A stretch of DNA of 64,000 nucleotides from Sporosarcina koreensis (GTDB taxonomy: Bacteria; Bacillota; Bacilli; Bacillales_A; Planococcaceae). Where the stretch lies: positions 375,774-439,773 of the forward strand of contig NZ_LN651337.1 of assembly GCF_000826145.2 (NCBI RefSeq). Reading direction: 5' to 3'. The notes beneath the pieces are model-generated. The model was not told the DNA's origin. It did no database searches and worked only from the letters and a program-made list of their open reading frames with translations. Shown one piece after another: positions 55,956-64,000 of this stretch; the stretch's first letter is position 1; each line of letters begins with the position of its first letter. The position numbers and the translations under genes were made by a program.

Positions 55956-56997
55956 ATATGCGCTTCATATATTCCTTTTTCCAGACCAATACCTGCTCGA
56001 ATGCATCCTCCACGGTATCCGCTTCGATGATCGTCTTCAGATCATCATCCACCTTTCCGGTCGAATGCCGATAGCGCGGGTCGTAATAATGCTCGAGCAA
56101 CAGCAGAGTGGCGGTCTCATAGTCTCCGCAATGGAGGGCCGTCCCGATCTCCTTTGCAACCGGCACATGGATGCGCCGCTTGATCTGCTCGAACGCGATC
56201 AGGAACTCGTCCGGCTGCTCCCATGGCTTATAATCGGCGAGCGTGAGACGCACCCGTTCCTCGATCGGCAGCCGGATGATCAGCTGACGGCTCAGTTCCT
56301 TCTTCTCGAACAGGAAAGTGGGCATCGTCACTTTGCCGATCCGCTTGCTTTCGCCTTCGATGAAGACAAGCGGTTCTTCTGCAGTCCGTTTCAGCTCATG
56401 GAGCAGGAGCGACTCGAAATTCTTCTGGTTCTTCGCCTGCAGGCCGATCTGGCCGAAGATCGAGCCGCGGTGTCCGGCGAGCCCTTCCAGGTCCACGACC
56501 GCCTCGCCTGCATCTGCAAGCTTATGCAGGATGACCGTCTTGCCGGATCCCGTATAGCCGTTCAGCACAAGCAATTCCGGCCGATAGTCCATCAAATCCA
56601 GCTGCTCGACGACCCACTGACGGTACGTACGGATGCCGCCGATCAGCCGGTTCGCATGCACGCCCATCAGGTCCAGCACGGTGGCCGCGGTTTTGCTGCG
56701 CATCCCGCCGCGCCAGCAGAATACGGTCATCGGTGTCCCGATCGCCTGGAAATCGGCGATGAACTGCGGAAGTTTGGCCGAGAAGATTTCAAGGCCCCTC
56801 TTTTTCGCTTCCGCCTGTCCGACCTGTTTATAGATCGTTCCGACTTCCGCCCGCTCTTCGTCATTGAAGACGGGGATGTTCAGACTGCCGGGAATGCTCG
56901 ATTCGGCATACTCCTTCGGCGATCTGACATCGATGAGCGTGTGCGCACCACTTGCATGGAGTTCCATCAGATCTTTTAAACTAATATCACGAAACAT
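55954..56997 (-). CDS. mnmH: tRNA 2-selenouridine synthase MnmH (SelU/YbbB)
   Basis: 347 residues. N-terminal rhodanese domain (HTLIDVRSPKEYAESSIPGS) with the active cysteine in TVFCWRGGMRSKTAA, and a C-terminal P-loop domain with LVLNGYTGSGKTVILHKLAD. It replaces the sulfur of 2-thiouridine at tRNA position 34 with selenium, using selenophosphate and a geranylated intermediate. It lies 12 bases after selD on the same strand, so donor and user are one operon. ATG after AAGAAGGTG. Confidence 0.95.
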   Translation of the reverse strand: MFRDISLKDLMELHASGAHTLIDVRSPKEYAESSIPGSLNIPVFNDEERAEVGTIYKQVGQAEAKKRGLEIFSAKLPQFIADFQAIGTPMTVFCWRGGMRSKTAATVLDLMGVHANRLIGGIRTYRQWVVEQLDLMDYRPELLVLNGYTGSGKTVILHKLADAGEAVVDLEGLAGHRGSIFGQIGLQAKNQKNFESLLLHELKRTAEEPLVFIEGESKRIGKVTMPTFLFEKKELSRQLIIRLPIEERVRLTLADYKPWEQPDEFLIAFEQIKRRIHVPVAKEIGTALHCGDYETATLLLLEHYYDPRYRHSTGKVDDDLKTIIEADTVEDAFEQVLVWKKEYMKRI

Positions 56998-57009
56998 AGC
57001 TGCACCTTC

Positions 57010-58053
57010 TTATCGGACTGTAATATGTCCTGGATGTTCAGACGTCACTTCACCGATCCGTTTCGCTGCCACTCCGTTTTCCTGGAGGGAGGACAGCAGT
57101 TGATCGGCATCATCCGCCGATACTGCAATCAGTAGACCGCCCGACGTTACCGCGTCACACAATACCCATTGATCGATCTGATCGAGCCGCGGATCGAACG
57201 AGACCGCACCTTCCAGATGGGCAAAGTTGTTCTTCGTTCCGCCCGGCACATGGCCGTCCTGCGCCAGTTCCTTCGCACGCGGGAGGACCGGCACCTCGTC
57301 AGCATGGATGATGATGCCGGCGTTGCTGCCTTTCGCCATTTCGGATGTATGTCCGAGCAGTCCGAAACCGGTGACGTCCGTGACTGCGTGGACGCTGAAT
57401 GGCTTCATCGTTTCAGCGGCCGTCTTGTTCAGTGTCGTCATGACGGAGGTCACGTCACGGACCTCTCCGCCGGACAGCTTGCCGTGTTTCAGGGAAGTCG
57501 TGTAGATCCCCACGCCGATCGGTTTTGTCAGCAGGAGGACATCCCCCGGTTTTGCGCCTGCGTTCGCGCGTACATGATCAGGATGCACCGTTCCTGTCAC
57601 GGCCAGTCCGAACTTCGGTTCCTGGTCATCGATCGAGTGGCCGCCCACGAGTGTGACACCCGCTTCCTTCAGCTTGTCGCCCGCTCCGCGGAGGATTTCC
57701 GTCAAAATGGTTTTGTCGAGTGCCGCGATAGGGAATGCTACTATATTAAGGGCCGTGATCGGCGTGCCGCCCATCGCGTAAACGTCACTGATCGCATTGG
57801 CCGCTGCGATCTGACCGAAGTCGTACGGATCATCGACGATCGGTGTGAAGAAGTCGAGCGTCTGGACAATCGCGAGGTCATCGGATACTTTATACACACC
57901 GGCATCATCGCTCGTGTCGAGACCGACGAGCAGGTTCGGATCCGGTTCCGCCTGCGGCAGATTCCGGAGAACATCAGCCAGGTCTGCGGGACCGATTTTG
58001 CAGCCGCAGCCGCCTTTTTTTGTCAGAGTCGTCAATTTAACTGGAGTTTCCAT
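57010..58053 (-). CDS. selD: Selenide, water dikinase (selenophosphate synthetase)
   Basis: 347 residues. The active Cys16 and Lys19 are in KKGGCGCKIGPADL (cysteine, not selenocysteine). AIRS-type ATP motifs: GLDTSDDAGVYKV, TLDFFTPIVDDPYDFGQIAA, DVYAMGGTPITALNI and VTDVTGFGLLGHTSEM. Makes selenophosphate from selenide and ATP. Immediately upstream of mnmH; no selA, selB or tRNA-Sec is seen in this window. ATG with GAGAGGCG upstream. Confidence 0.96.
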   Translation of the reverse strand: METPVKLTTLTKKGGCGCKIGPADLADVLRNLPQAEPDPNLLVGLDTSDDAGVYKVSDDLAIVQTLDFFTPIVDDPYDFGQIAAANAISDVYAMGGTPITALNIVAFPIAALDKTILTEILRGAGDKLKEAGVTLVGGHSIDDQEPKFGLAVTGTVHPDHVRANAGAKPGDVLLLTKPIGVGIYTTSLKHGKLSGGEVRDVTSVMTTLNKTAAETMKPFSVHAVTDVTGFGLLGHTSEMAKGSNAGIIIHADEVPVLPRAKELAQDGHVPGGTKNNFAHLEGAVSFDPRLDQIDQWVLCDAVTSGGLLIAVSADDADQLLSSLQENGVAAKRIGEVTSEHPGHITVR

Positions 58054-58215
58054 TTATACGTCGCCTCTCAATGTCGAATATTTGAACAGACAGCTGGAAC
58101 AGCCTGCTGTCCTTCATTTTATCATAAAAAGGGGAGCGGCTCCTGTCTGACCCTTCGGCATGACAAAATCCACACATTTTAAGCAAAACCAAATCGTTCA
58201 CTAGGAGGAACAGTT

Positions 58216-59634
58216 ATGGAAAAATATGAAATGATTATTGGGAAGCAGGATTACGGCGAACAGCTGGGTACGATCGGCATCGTCAACCCATATACACAGG
58301 AAACGATTGCCACTGTGCCGAACGGCGGGGCGGATGAAGCGAAACGGGCAGTGGATGCCGCACATGGTGCGTTCCCCGCATGGGCTGCACTCACAGCCTA
58401 CGAGCGGAGCGGGCTCATCATGAAATGGCATGATCTGATCGAGCGGGACAAGGAAGACCTCGCCCGCACGATGACCGAGGAACAGGGCAAGCCGATCACG
58501 GAAGCGCGCGGTGAGATGGAGTATGCAAACGGCTTCAACGCCTGGTATGCGGAAGAAGCGAAACGCGTATACGGTGAGACGATCCCCGCTTCAAAACCAG
58601 GGAAGCGGCTGTTTGTCACGAAACAGCCGGTCGGCGTCGTCGCAGCCATCACGCCGTGGAATTTCCCGGCGGCGATGATCACCCGGAAAGTCGCGCCTGC
58701 ACTCGCTGTCGGCTGCACGGTCGTCATCAAACCGTCCCGTCTGACCCCCCTCACTGCCGTGAAACTCGGCCGGCTTGCACTCGAAGCCGGTATCCCGGAA
58801 GGCGTCGTCAACGTTGTGACAGGGGACTCAGGCGCAATCTCGGACGCCTGGCTCGAAGACGGACGGGTGAAGAAGATCACGTTCACCGGTTCTACGGAAG
58901 TCGGCCGGGAACTCATGAAGAAAGCATCGGATACTGTGAAGAAGATTTCTCTGGAACTCGGAGGGCTGGCGCCTGCCATCGTGATGGATGACTGTGATCT
59001 CGACAAAGCGGTGGACGGCGTCATTGCTACGAAATTCCGCAATGCTGGCCAGACGTGCATCTGTGCGAACCGCGTCTACGTACAGGAATCGATTGCAGAT
59101 GAATTCACGAGGAAGATCAGCGAAAAGGTCAGACAGCTGAAGACGGGCAGCGGATTGGAAGAAAAAACGAAGATCGGACCGCTCGTCGACCGGAAAGGAC
59201 TCGAGAAAGTCGAACGCCATGTGGAGGATGCACTGGACAAAGGCGCAGAAGCAGCCGTTGGCGGCAACCTGGAAGAAGGGCTCATCTACCAGCCCACTGT
59301 CCTGACAGGAGTGACCGATGATATGATCTGCATGCATGAAGAGACGTTCGGGCCGGTTGTGCCGATCGCTCCGTTCAAGACGGAAGAAGAAGCCATCCGG
59401 AGAGCGAACGATACGATCTTCGGGCTCGCCGCATATCTGTTCACGGAGAATATGAGCCGCGGTATCCGGATGAGCGAGCAGCTCGAGTACGGGATCGTTG
59501 GGCTGAACGACGGATCACCTTCCACGCCGCAGGCACCATTCGGCGGGTTCAAGCAGAGCGGTCTTGGACGCGAAGGCGGACGCCAGGGTATCGAGGAATT
59601 CGTCGAAGTGAAATATATTTCTGCAGGCATATGA
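58216..59634 (+). CDS. NAD(P)-dependent aldehyde dehydrogenase, succinate-semialdehyde type
   Basis: 472 residues of the ALDH superfamily. Cofactor site TPWNFPAAMITRKVAPALAV and FTGSTEVGRELMKKAS, catalytic Glu ~247 in SLELGGLAP and nucleophile Cys ~281 in NAGQTCICANRV; overall closest in look to GabD (succinate-semialdehyde dehydrogenase). The usual ELGGNAP is ELGGLAP here. A neighbouring gabT is not present, so the substrate is inferred from family resemblance only. Strong ribosome site AGGAGGA. Flanked by its own terminator. Confidence 0.85.
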   Translation: MEKYEMIIGKQDYGEQLGTIGIVNPYTQETIATVPNGGADEAKRAVDAAHGAFPAWAALTAYERSGLIMKWHDLIERDKEDLARTMTEEQGKPITEARGEMEYANGFNAWYAEEAKRVYGETIPASKPGKRLFVTKQPVGVVAAITPWNFPAAMITRKVAPALAVGCTVVIKPSRLTPLTAVKLGRLALEAGIPEGVVNVVTGDSGAISDAWLEDGRVKKITFTGSTEVGRELMKKASDTVKKISLELGGLAPAIVMDDCDLDKAVDGVIATKFRNAGQTCICANRVYVQESIADEFTRKISEKVRQLKTGSGLEEKTKIGPLVDRKGLEKVERHVEDALDKGAEAAVGGNLEEGLIYQPTVLTGVTDDMICMHEETFGPVVPIAPFKTEEEAIRRANDTIFGLAAYLFTENMSRGIRMSEQLEYGIVGLNDGSPSTPQAPFGGFKQSGLGREGGRQGIEEFVEVKYISAGI

Positions 59635-59687
59635 AAACAGCAAAAAGCAGGTACATCCACCATCGCTGTACCTGCTTTTTGCTGTTC
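59635..59687. terminator. Bidirectional terminator between the aldehyde dehydrogenase gene and ilvA
   Basis: AACAGCAAAAAGCAGGTACA pairs perfectly with TGTACCTGCTTTTTGCTGTT (20 bp) around an 11-base loop, with A/T-rich tracts inside both arms that serve both directions. Confidence 0.9.
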
Positions 59688-60957
59688 AGATCAGGAGATC
59701 GAAGAGCATGCTGTCATGCTTCACTTCAGTGAACGGAAATCCGTTTTCCTCCATACGGCCGACCAGGCCGCCGTGGTCTGCCGGGTCTTTCAATTCGATA
59801 CCGACCAATGCCGGCCCGTTCTCTTTGTTGTTCTTCTTAGTATATTCGAACGTGGTGATATCATCGTTCGGTCCAAGCACATTATCCAGGAACTGACGGA
59901 GTGCGCCTGAACGCTGCGGGAAGTTGACGATGAAATAATGGAGCAGGCCCTGATGGATCAGCGATTTTTCCTTGATTTCTTGCATACGGCCGATATCGTT
60001 GTTCCCTCCGCTGATCACAAGGACGACAGATTTACCTCTGATCTGTTCTTTATACGCATCGAGCGCTGCCACGGGCAGGGCGCCCGCAGGTTCCGCAATG
60101 ATGGCATGCTTGTTGTACAGGTCGAGGATCGCCGTGCAGACTTTCCCTTCAGGAACGGCAAGGACATCATCGACCAGTTCGAAACAGACATCGAATGTCT
60201 TCTGGCCGGGACACTTCACGGCAGCTCCATCGACGAACTTATCGATATCGGGCAGGGAAGTCCTCGCCCCCTTATCGAACGATGCACGCATACTCGCCGC
60301 TCCTGCAGGCTCGACGCCGATCATCCGGGTTTGCGGCGAGAGGTTTTTAATATATGTACTCATACCGGACATGAGGCCGCCCCCGCCGATGCTTGCGAAC
60401 ACATAATCGAGCGGCTCTCCGATGTCATTCATGATTTCGACTGCTACGGTCGCCTGGCCCGCCATGATATCGAAGTCGTCGAACGGATGGATGAAGATCC
60501 GCCCTTCCTCCGACGTGCATCGGCTCGCCTCTTCGAACGAATCATCGAACGTATCGCCTGTCAGCACGATATCGACAGTCCCTCTGCCGAACATTTCCAC
60601 TTGATCGACTTTCTGTTTCGGTGTAGGAAGCGGCATGAAGATCTTGGCATCGATTCCGAGTTCCGCACATGCATACGCGACGCCCTGTGCATGATTGCCG
60701 GCACTTGCGCAGACGACACCTTTCTGCCGTGCCTCCTCTTCGATGCATTTGATTTTATAATACGCACCGCGCAGTTTGAACGAGCGGACCGACTGCAGAT
60801 CTTCCCGCTTGATGTAGACGGTGCATCCATATTCATTCGACAGCCGCTCATTCTTCTGGAGCGGTGTATGGACGACAACGTCTTTCAGCACCTGATTCGC
60901 AATCAGAATATCTTCGATAGCTAACTGTTTTTTCGCTGCTTCCTGTATGTTCGTCAA
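59686..60957 (-). CDS. ilvA: Threonine dehydratase (biosynthetic)
   Basis: 423 residues from TTG 60957, eight bases after AGGAGG; ATG at 60984 lies before that site and is unlikely. PLP-binding Lys61 in SVRSFKLRGAYYKIK, GVVCASAGNHAQGVAYACAE, the phosphate loop SIGGGGLMSGM and VLVISGGNNDIGRM, then a C-terminal ACT-like regulatory domain (LLHYFIVNFPQRSGALRQFL). Converts threonine to 2-oxobutyrate, the first step to isoleucine. Length equals the B. subtilis enzyme. Two cre-like sites lie upstream. Confidence 0.96.
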   Translation of the reverse strand: MTNIQEAAKKQLAIEDILIANQVLKDVVVHTPLQKNERLSNEYGCTVYIKREDLQSVRSFKLRGAYYKIKCIEEEARQKGVVCASAGNHAQGVAYACAELGIDAKIFMPLPTPKQKVDQVEMFGRGTVDIVLTGDTFDDSFEEASRCTSEEGRIFIHPFDDFDIMAGQATVAVEIMNDIGEPLDYVFASIGGGGLMSGMSTYIKNLSPQTRMIGVEPAGAASMRASFDKGARTSLPDIDKFVDGAAVKCPGQKTFDVCFELVDDVLAVPEGKVCTAILDLYNKHAIIAEPAGALPVAALDAYKEQIRGKSVVLVISGGNNDIGRMQEIKEKSLIHQGLLHYFIVNFPQRSGALRQFLDNVLGPNDDITTFEYTKKNNKENGPALVGIELKDPADHGGLVGRMEENGFPFTEVKHDSMLFDLLI

Positions 60958-61013
60958 AGTGAAGACCTCCTGGGCAACTGGCATTTTTCAATACTACCAT
61001 GCAGGAAGCAGAG

Positions 61014-61027
61014 TGACAACGCTTTAA
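61014..61027. promoter_or_regulatory. cre-like site upstream of ilvA (proximal)
   Basis: TTAAAGCGTTGTCA on the minus strand fits TGNAANCGNTNNCA with one mismatch. About 57 bases before the ilvA start. Prediction only. Confidence 0.35.
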
Positions 61028-61062
61028 ACGAAATAGTTAGAACATTTGGCATAAAAAATATA

Positions 61063-61076
61063 TGTAAGCGTTTTCT
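61063..61076. promoter_or_regulatory. cre-like site upstream of ilvA (distal)
   Basis: TGTAAGCGTTTTCT fits the cre consensus with one mismatch at the last base. It lies 49 bp from the proximal site, just beyond the stop of the upstream kinase gene. Confidence 0.4.
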
Positions 61077-61084
61077 TTATAAAA

Positions 61085-61993
61085 TCACAAAAACTGCCGC
61101 GTGTCGACGAGCTGAAGGGCATCCGGCTCCACCTTCAGACGGAACACCGAATTCTCCTGTGGTTCCCCGTCAATCAAGAACAGGATGTCCTGATCGGCAG
61201 TCAGGACGGCTTCCGGACCATTCGCATAGGTGACAGCCCGGCTTCTGATCGGCTTTCCGAGCAGCAGCTTCGGCAGCAGCAGGAAGAGGACGGTCAGTCT
61301 CCGGGCAGAGTGGGCCGCAGTGATGGCCATCGAACCGTCTAGCGGATCTGCTGACGGGCAGACGCGGAGGCCGCCGCCGTATGTCGGCGTATTGCCTGCT
61401 GCGATAAGCCAGACGCTTTGCCAGTCATGGATGTCATCGCCGACTGTAAGCCGTGCTGAGAAAGGTCTGAATTCAATCAGTGTCTCGAGAGCCGCGATCA
61501 GATAGGCGAGGGAACCGAGACCGAACCGGTTCAGCACAGGCTTATAGGCGGATTGGTTGGCACGTCTGCCGATTTCCGCATCGGCACCGGCTGCTGCAAT
61601 GGTTAGACCGAGTCTGCCGTTCACATTCAGCAGATCGACACGCCGGATCGACGGGACAAGGATGCTGGACAGGAATTGGCCGGGATCAGCAGTCAGTCCG
61701 AATGTCCTTGCGGAATCATTGCCCGAGCCTGCGGGCAGGATGGCGAGGGGAATGTCAAGCCTGACGGCAAGCTGTAAAACAGAGCTTGCTGTCCCGTCAC
61801 CGCCGATCACAATGATCATCGATACAGGTGCCTGATCATGCAGGCCGGTGATGAATGAGCCGGCTGCATCAGGTGAATCACTGAGCAGGGCTGTGCATGG
61901 AATCCGGGCTGCTGTCAGGCCGTCATGTACCTTCTGGAACAGGTTCGCAGCTTTACCGCGACCTGCCGCCGGATTCGCAATAATGGCATACAT
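61085..61993 (-). CDS. Diacylglycerol/lipid kinase family protein (DAGKc)
   Basis: 302 residues with the DAGKc fold: YAIIANPAAGRGKAANLFQK at the start, the nucleotide motif IIVIGGDGTASSVLQL, LPAGSGNDSARTFGL, and a C-terminal beta domain with FLIDGEPQENSVFRLKV. Phosphorylates a lipid such as diacylglycerol; B. subtilis has several members (DgkB, YtlR, BmrU) and I cannot say which. It starts 24 bases after the stop of the MarR gene, so they form an operon. The ATG has GGGAGGGA upstream. Confidence 0.85.
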   Translation of the reverse strand: MYAIIANPAAGRGKAANLFQKVHDGLTAARIPCTALLSDSPDAAGSFITGLHDQAPVSMIIVIGGDGTASSVLQLAVRLDIPLAILPAGSGNDSARTFGLTADPGQFLSSILVPSIRRVDLLNVNGRLGLTIAAAGADAEIGRRANQSAYKPVLNRFGLGSLAYLIAALETLIEFRPFSARLTVGDDIHDWQSVWLIAAGNTPTYGGGLRVCPSADPLDGSMAITAAHSARRLTVLFLLLPKLLLGKPIRSRAVTYANGPEAVLTADQDILFLIDGEPQENSVFRLKVEPDALQLVDTRQFL

Positions 61994-62017
61994 CGGTCAA
62001 TCCCTCCCTGAAACCTG

Positions 62018-62452
62018 TCATTCTTTCGCCTCTTTCAGTGCATCATCTAGTTTTTTATAAATATCGAGCAATGCCTGTTGTTCGTCTGCCGAGATATGGG
62101 AAAACAATTCACGCCGAACCTCGATGCCGTCGTTATATGCTTTTTCAACGACAGATTTGCCCTCATCGGTGATCGACAAATATTTGGTCCGTTTATCGTT
62201 TTCAGCCTGGCGGCGGACGACGAGCCCTTGTTTTGTCAGTTTCGTAGACAGGTGCGTCAGAGAGGCAGGCGTGAAATTCAATTTTTTCGCGATATCGGAT
62301 GGCCGGCTTTCCCCTTCATTCAGCAGTTCCTGCAGGACGAGTATATGCGAAATCCCCAGATCATTATCAGACCGCTGCTGCCACTGGACGACCATCTGAT
62401 AGGTCACTTTCTCGATTGTGTGAAGTAATTCAAAAATATTCTGCTCCGTCAT
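62018..62452 (-). CDS. MarR-family transcription regulator
   Basis: 144 residues with a winged helix-turn-helix: LVLQELLNEGESRPSDIAKK, LNFTPASLTHLSTKLTKQGL and the wing VVRRQAENDKRTKYLSITDE. Helical N- and C-terminal dimerisation parts flank it. Probably controls its own operon with the lipid-kinase-like gene through the dyads just upstream. The ligand is unknown. Confidence 0.92.
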   Translation of the reverse strand: MTEQNIFELLHTIEKVTYQMVVQWQQRSDNDLGISHILVLQELLNEGESRPSDIAKKLNFTPASLTHLSTKLTKQGLVVRRQAENDKRTKYLSITDEGKSVVEKAYNDGIEVRRELFSHISADEQQALLDIYKKLDDALKEAKE

Positions 62453-62466
62453 TTGGAAACCTCCAT

Positions 62467-62485
62467 TGTAAGCAAGGGGCTTACA
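62467..62485. promoter_or_regulatory. Inverted repeat upstream of the MarR gene (candidate operator 1)
   Basis: Perfect dyad TGTAAGC-AAGGG-GCTTACA, starting 15 bases before the MarR start codon. It overlaps the position where a ribosome site would be. Confidence 0.5.
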
Positions 62486-62497
62486 GTAAATAATTTA

Positions 62498-62541
62498 TGT
62501 CGAATAAAATGATATCTACAGTATCATACACTATTCGGACA
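62498..62541. promoter_or_regulatory. Nested dyad upstream of the MarR gene (candidate operator 2)
   Basis: Inner arms ATGATA (62509-62514) and TATCAT (62522-62527), outer arms TGTCGAATA (62498-62506) and TATTCGGACA (62532-62541, one extra base). AT-rich dyads of this size are typical MarR sites. Confidence 0.5.
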
Positions 62542-62715
62542 AAAAGAATATAATTTGAACCCTTACTAATTTTGCAGAACAGCCGATACTAGAAAGGCCG
62601 TCTCGTGAACGTTATGTGGAAAAGGTATTAAGGTATAGTTTTATCGTCAGGCAAGCGGTATACTTACCAAGGAATAAAGTCATATATAATTTTATCGAAA
62701 GAGGTATCAGGACTC

Positions 62716-64000
62716 ATGAAGTTGACAAGATCTTTAACATTCCAGCTGGGCAGTCTGATTATCGGCATCCTTGTCGTCATGCTTGCCATCACATCTGTCG
62801 CTACATACAAAACAGCGTACGATAAATTGTTTGATGCGGCGGGAATCGAAGCATACGGCTGTGCAAATATCACGACGGGGCTTATCCTGCCAGATGATAT
62901 GGAAAAAGCGCTGGGCGGGGATTCGGATGTCCAGGACGAAATCGGGAAACAGTTGAATTGGACAATTGAGCACAAGAGTATTTTTGAAACTCAGTACATA
63001 TTGACATTGGACGGAACGATCGTAGCGCTGGACGATAACCTGAAAGCGAAAGGATTCGCACCGGGTGATGACTTCCATATTGACAGGGAAGCGATTGAAA
63101 TGCTGAAAGAGATGAAACATCCAACCTACTCAAAGGCTTACAACTATGCAGACATGAAACGCCTCTCAGGATATGCACCGATCTTCAAGGATCATGACCC
63201 TTCAAAAGAAGTGATCGCAGTCAGCGTCATTGATTTTGACGCATCGATCGTTTCATCACGGACCTGGGACGTAGTGCGGAACGGTATTCTGATCAGCATC
63301 GTGCCTTTGCTGCTGGCGGCTCTGCTGACACTGTTCCTTCTCCGCAAGAAGACGAAACCGATCTCTTCGCTTATCGAGCACTCCAGACAGATAGCCGATG
63401 GGAACCTGAGCCTCAGCGATGTCCCTGTTGAAAGTCAGGATGAAGTCGGCGACTTGGCAAAGACGCTCAATACGCTTTCCGCCAACTTGCGGACCATGAT
63501 CGGCACTGTCGGATCGACAGCCTCGAAGTTGACGATGAGCACTTCCAGAACATCCGATTCGTTGAAGGAAATGGAAGGGGCTGCCCACATGGTTTCGGAA
63601 AACATCAACGAAGCGGCAAGCTCCACAGCCGACGGTGGCGCAAGTGCGGAACAGGCCGCACAGCTTATGAAGGATCTGGCAGAAGGACTGCGCCAGGCGG
63701 ACAGGCGCGCTGGAAACGCAGCGGCCATTTCCAATAACACGAAACTCCTCTCCGAGGAAGGAAGACAGCGGGCAGTACTGCTGAATGACGATATGCAGAA
63801 AATCCGGCAGTCTGCATTGAGTTCCCAGACTGCGATCGAAGGCCTGATCGGGTCTGCGAAGAAGATCCAGCTGATTACGGAATCGATTTCCGATATCGCC
63901 GCGCAGACGAACCTCCTCGCCTTGAATGCCTCCATTGAAGCGGCACGGGCGGGAGAACACGGCAAAGGGTTTGCCGTAGTCGCCGAAGAAGTGAGGCTTC
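62716..64000 (+). CDS. Methyl-accepting chemotaxis protein, 5' part (cut by window end)
   Basis: At least 428 residues, open to the last base. ATG 62716 with AGAGG about ten bases upstream. First membrane helix ([20 protein letters not shown]), an extracytoplasmic sensor domain of about 160 residues (~32-188), second helix (~188-212, [17 protein letters not shown]), HAMP linker ([20 protein letters not shown]) and the start of the signalling domain. The conserved hairpin tip [20 protein letters not shown] is just inside the window edge. It signals to CheA/CheW. The sensed ligand is not evident; the sensor domain resembles a single Cache-type fold. Confidence 0.92.
   Translation, partial: MKLTRSLTFQLGSLIIGILVVMLAITSVATYKTAYDKLFDAAGIEAYGCANITTGLILPDDMEKALGGDSDVQDEIGKQLNWTIEHKSIFETQYILTLDGTIVALDDNLKAKGFAPGDDFHIDREAIEMLKEMKHPTYSKAYNYADMKRLSGYAPIFKDHDPSKEVIAVSVIDFDASIVSSRTWDVVRNGILISIVPLLLAALLTLFLLRKKTKPISSLIEHSRQIADGNLSLSDVPVESQDEVGDLAKTLNTLSANLRTMIGTVGSTASKLTMSTSRTSDSLKEMEGAAHMVSENINEAASSTADGGASAEQAAQLMKDLAEGLRQADRRAGNAAAISNNTKLLSEEGRQRAVLLNDDMQKIRQSALSSQTAIEGLIGSAKKIQLITESISDIAAQTNLLALNASIEAARAGEHGKGFAVVAEEVRL

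Noticed and set aside
55903..58182. Long rightward open frames opposite mnmH and selD
   Set aside because: They mirror the two real leftward genes, whose active-site motifs are intact; the rightward products look like nothing known.
62616..62825. 69-codon open frame before the chemotaxis receptor
   Set aside because: It overlaps the receptor's first helix in another frame and has no ribosome site; the receptor ATG at 62716 is better supported.

Overview
The window reads as a chromosomal segment of a GC-rich, endospore-type Firmicute of the order Bacillales, most like the Planococcaceae/Caryophanaceae. Four things point there: Shine-Dalgarno sites of the AGGAGG type with frequent GTG/TTG starts; sporulation genes (spoIIB-like, spoIVFA/FB, spo0B, safA, spoVB); a fused SecDF; and a gene order that follows the Bacillus subtilis folC-comC-spoIIB-maf-radC-mreBCD-minCD-spoIVFAB-rplU-prp-rpmA-spo0B-obg-pheB-pheA-safA and ruvAB-queA-tgt-yajC-yrbG-spoVB-comN-secDF-yrvD-recJ-apt-relA-dtd-yrvJ-hisS-aspS-6S RNA-tcdA blocks. 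The genus cannot be fixed from the sequence alone.

Layout. 1-2067: a non-coding word array and two leftward, overlapping ATP-grasp ligase genes. 2068-3294: folC. 3340-6793: two paralogous membrane GAF-GGDEF proteins. 6925-18750: a complete Gram-positive type IV pilus operon (three prepilin-like genes, one of them frameshifted, a small membrane protein, a VanW-like surface protein, PilB, PilT, PilC, major pilin, PilM, PilN, PilO, PilD). It sits where B. subtilis has only comC. 18836-26227: spoIIB-like gene, maf, radC, the MreBCD/MinCD shape and division cluster and the SpoIVFA/FB pair. 26219-31110: L21 leader, rplU-prp-rpmA, a second kind of word array, then spo0B-obg-pheB-pheA. 31251-37699: spore-coat genes, ruvAB, queA-tgt, yajC. 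37820-43231: yrbG, spoVB (leftward), comN, secDF, lapA. 43540-49506: a word array, recJ-apt, relA, dtd. 49542-54563: yrvJ amidase (leftward), a T-box leader, hisS-aspS. 54647-55675: 6S RNA and tcdA. 55709-58053: a third copy of the first word-array family and a leftward selD-mnmH selenium module. 58216-64000: aldehyde dehydrogenase, ilvA, a MarR-lipid/diacylglycerol kinase-like pair, and the 5' part of a chemotaxis receptor cut by the window end.

The functions are mostly housekeeping: envelope synthesis and division site placement, ribosome and tRNA maturation, protein export, recombination and stringent response. On this background are laid accessory items: the pilus island with its c-di-GMP enzymes, the selenouridine module, the ATP-grasp pair, and the intergenic arrays.

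The most unusual signal is non-coding. Three intergenic arrays (about 55-206, 43542-43691 and 55709-55840) carry the words GATCATAAA or GCTCATAAA at an almost exact 20-bp pitch, and a fourth (27469-27608) carries TTGCACGAAG and its near inverse CTTCATGCAA at about a 26-bp pitch. None is a CRISPR or a coding repeat. I do not recognise either family.
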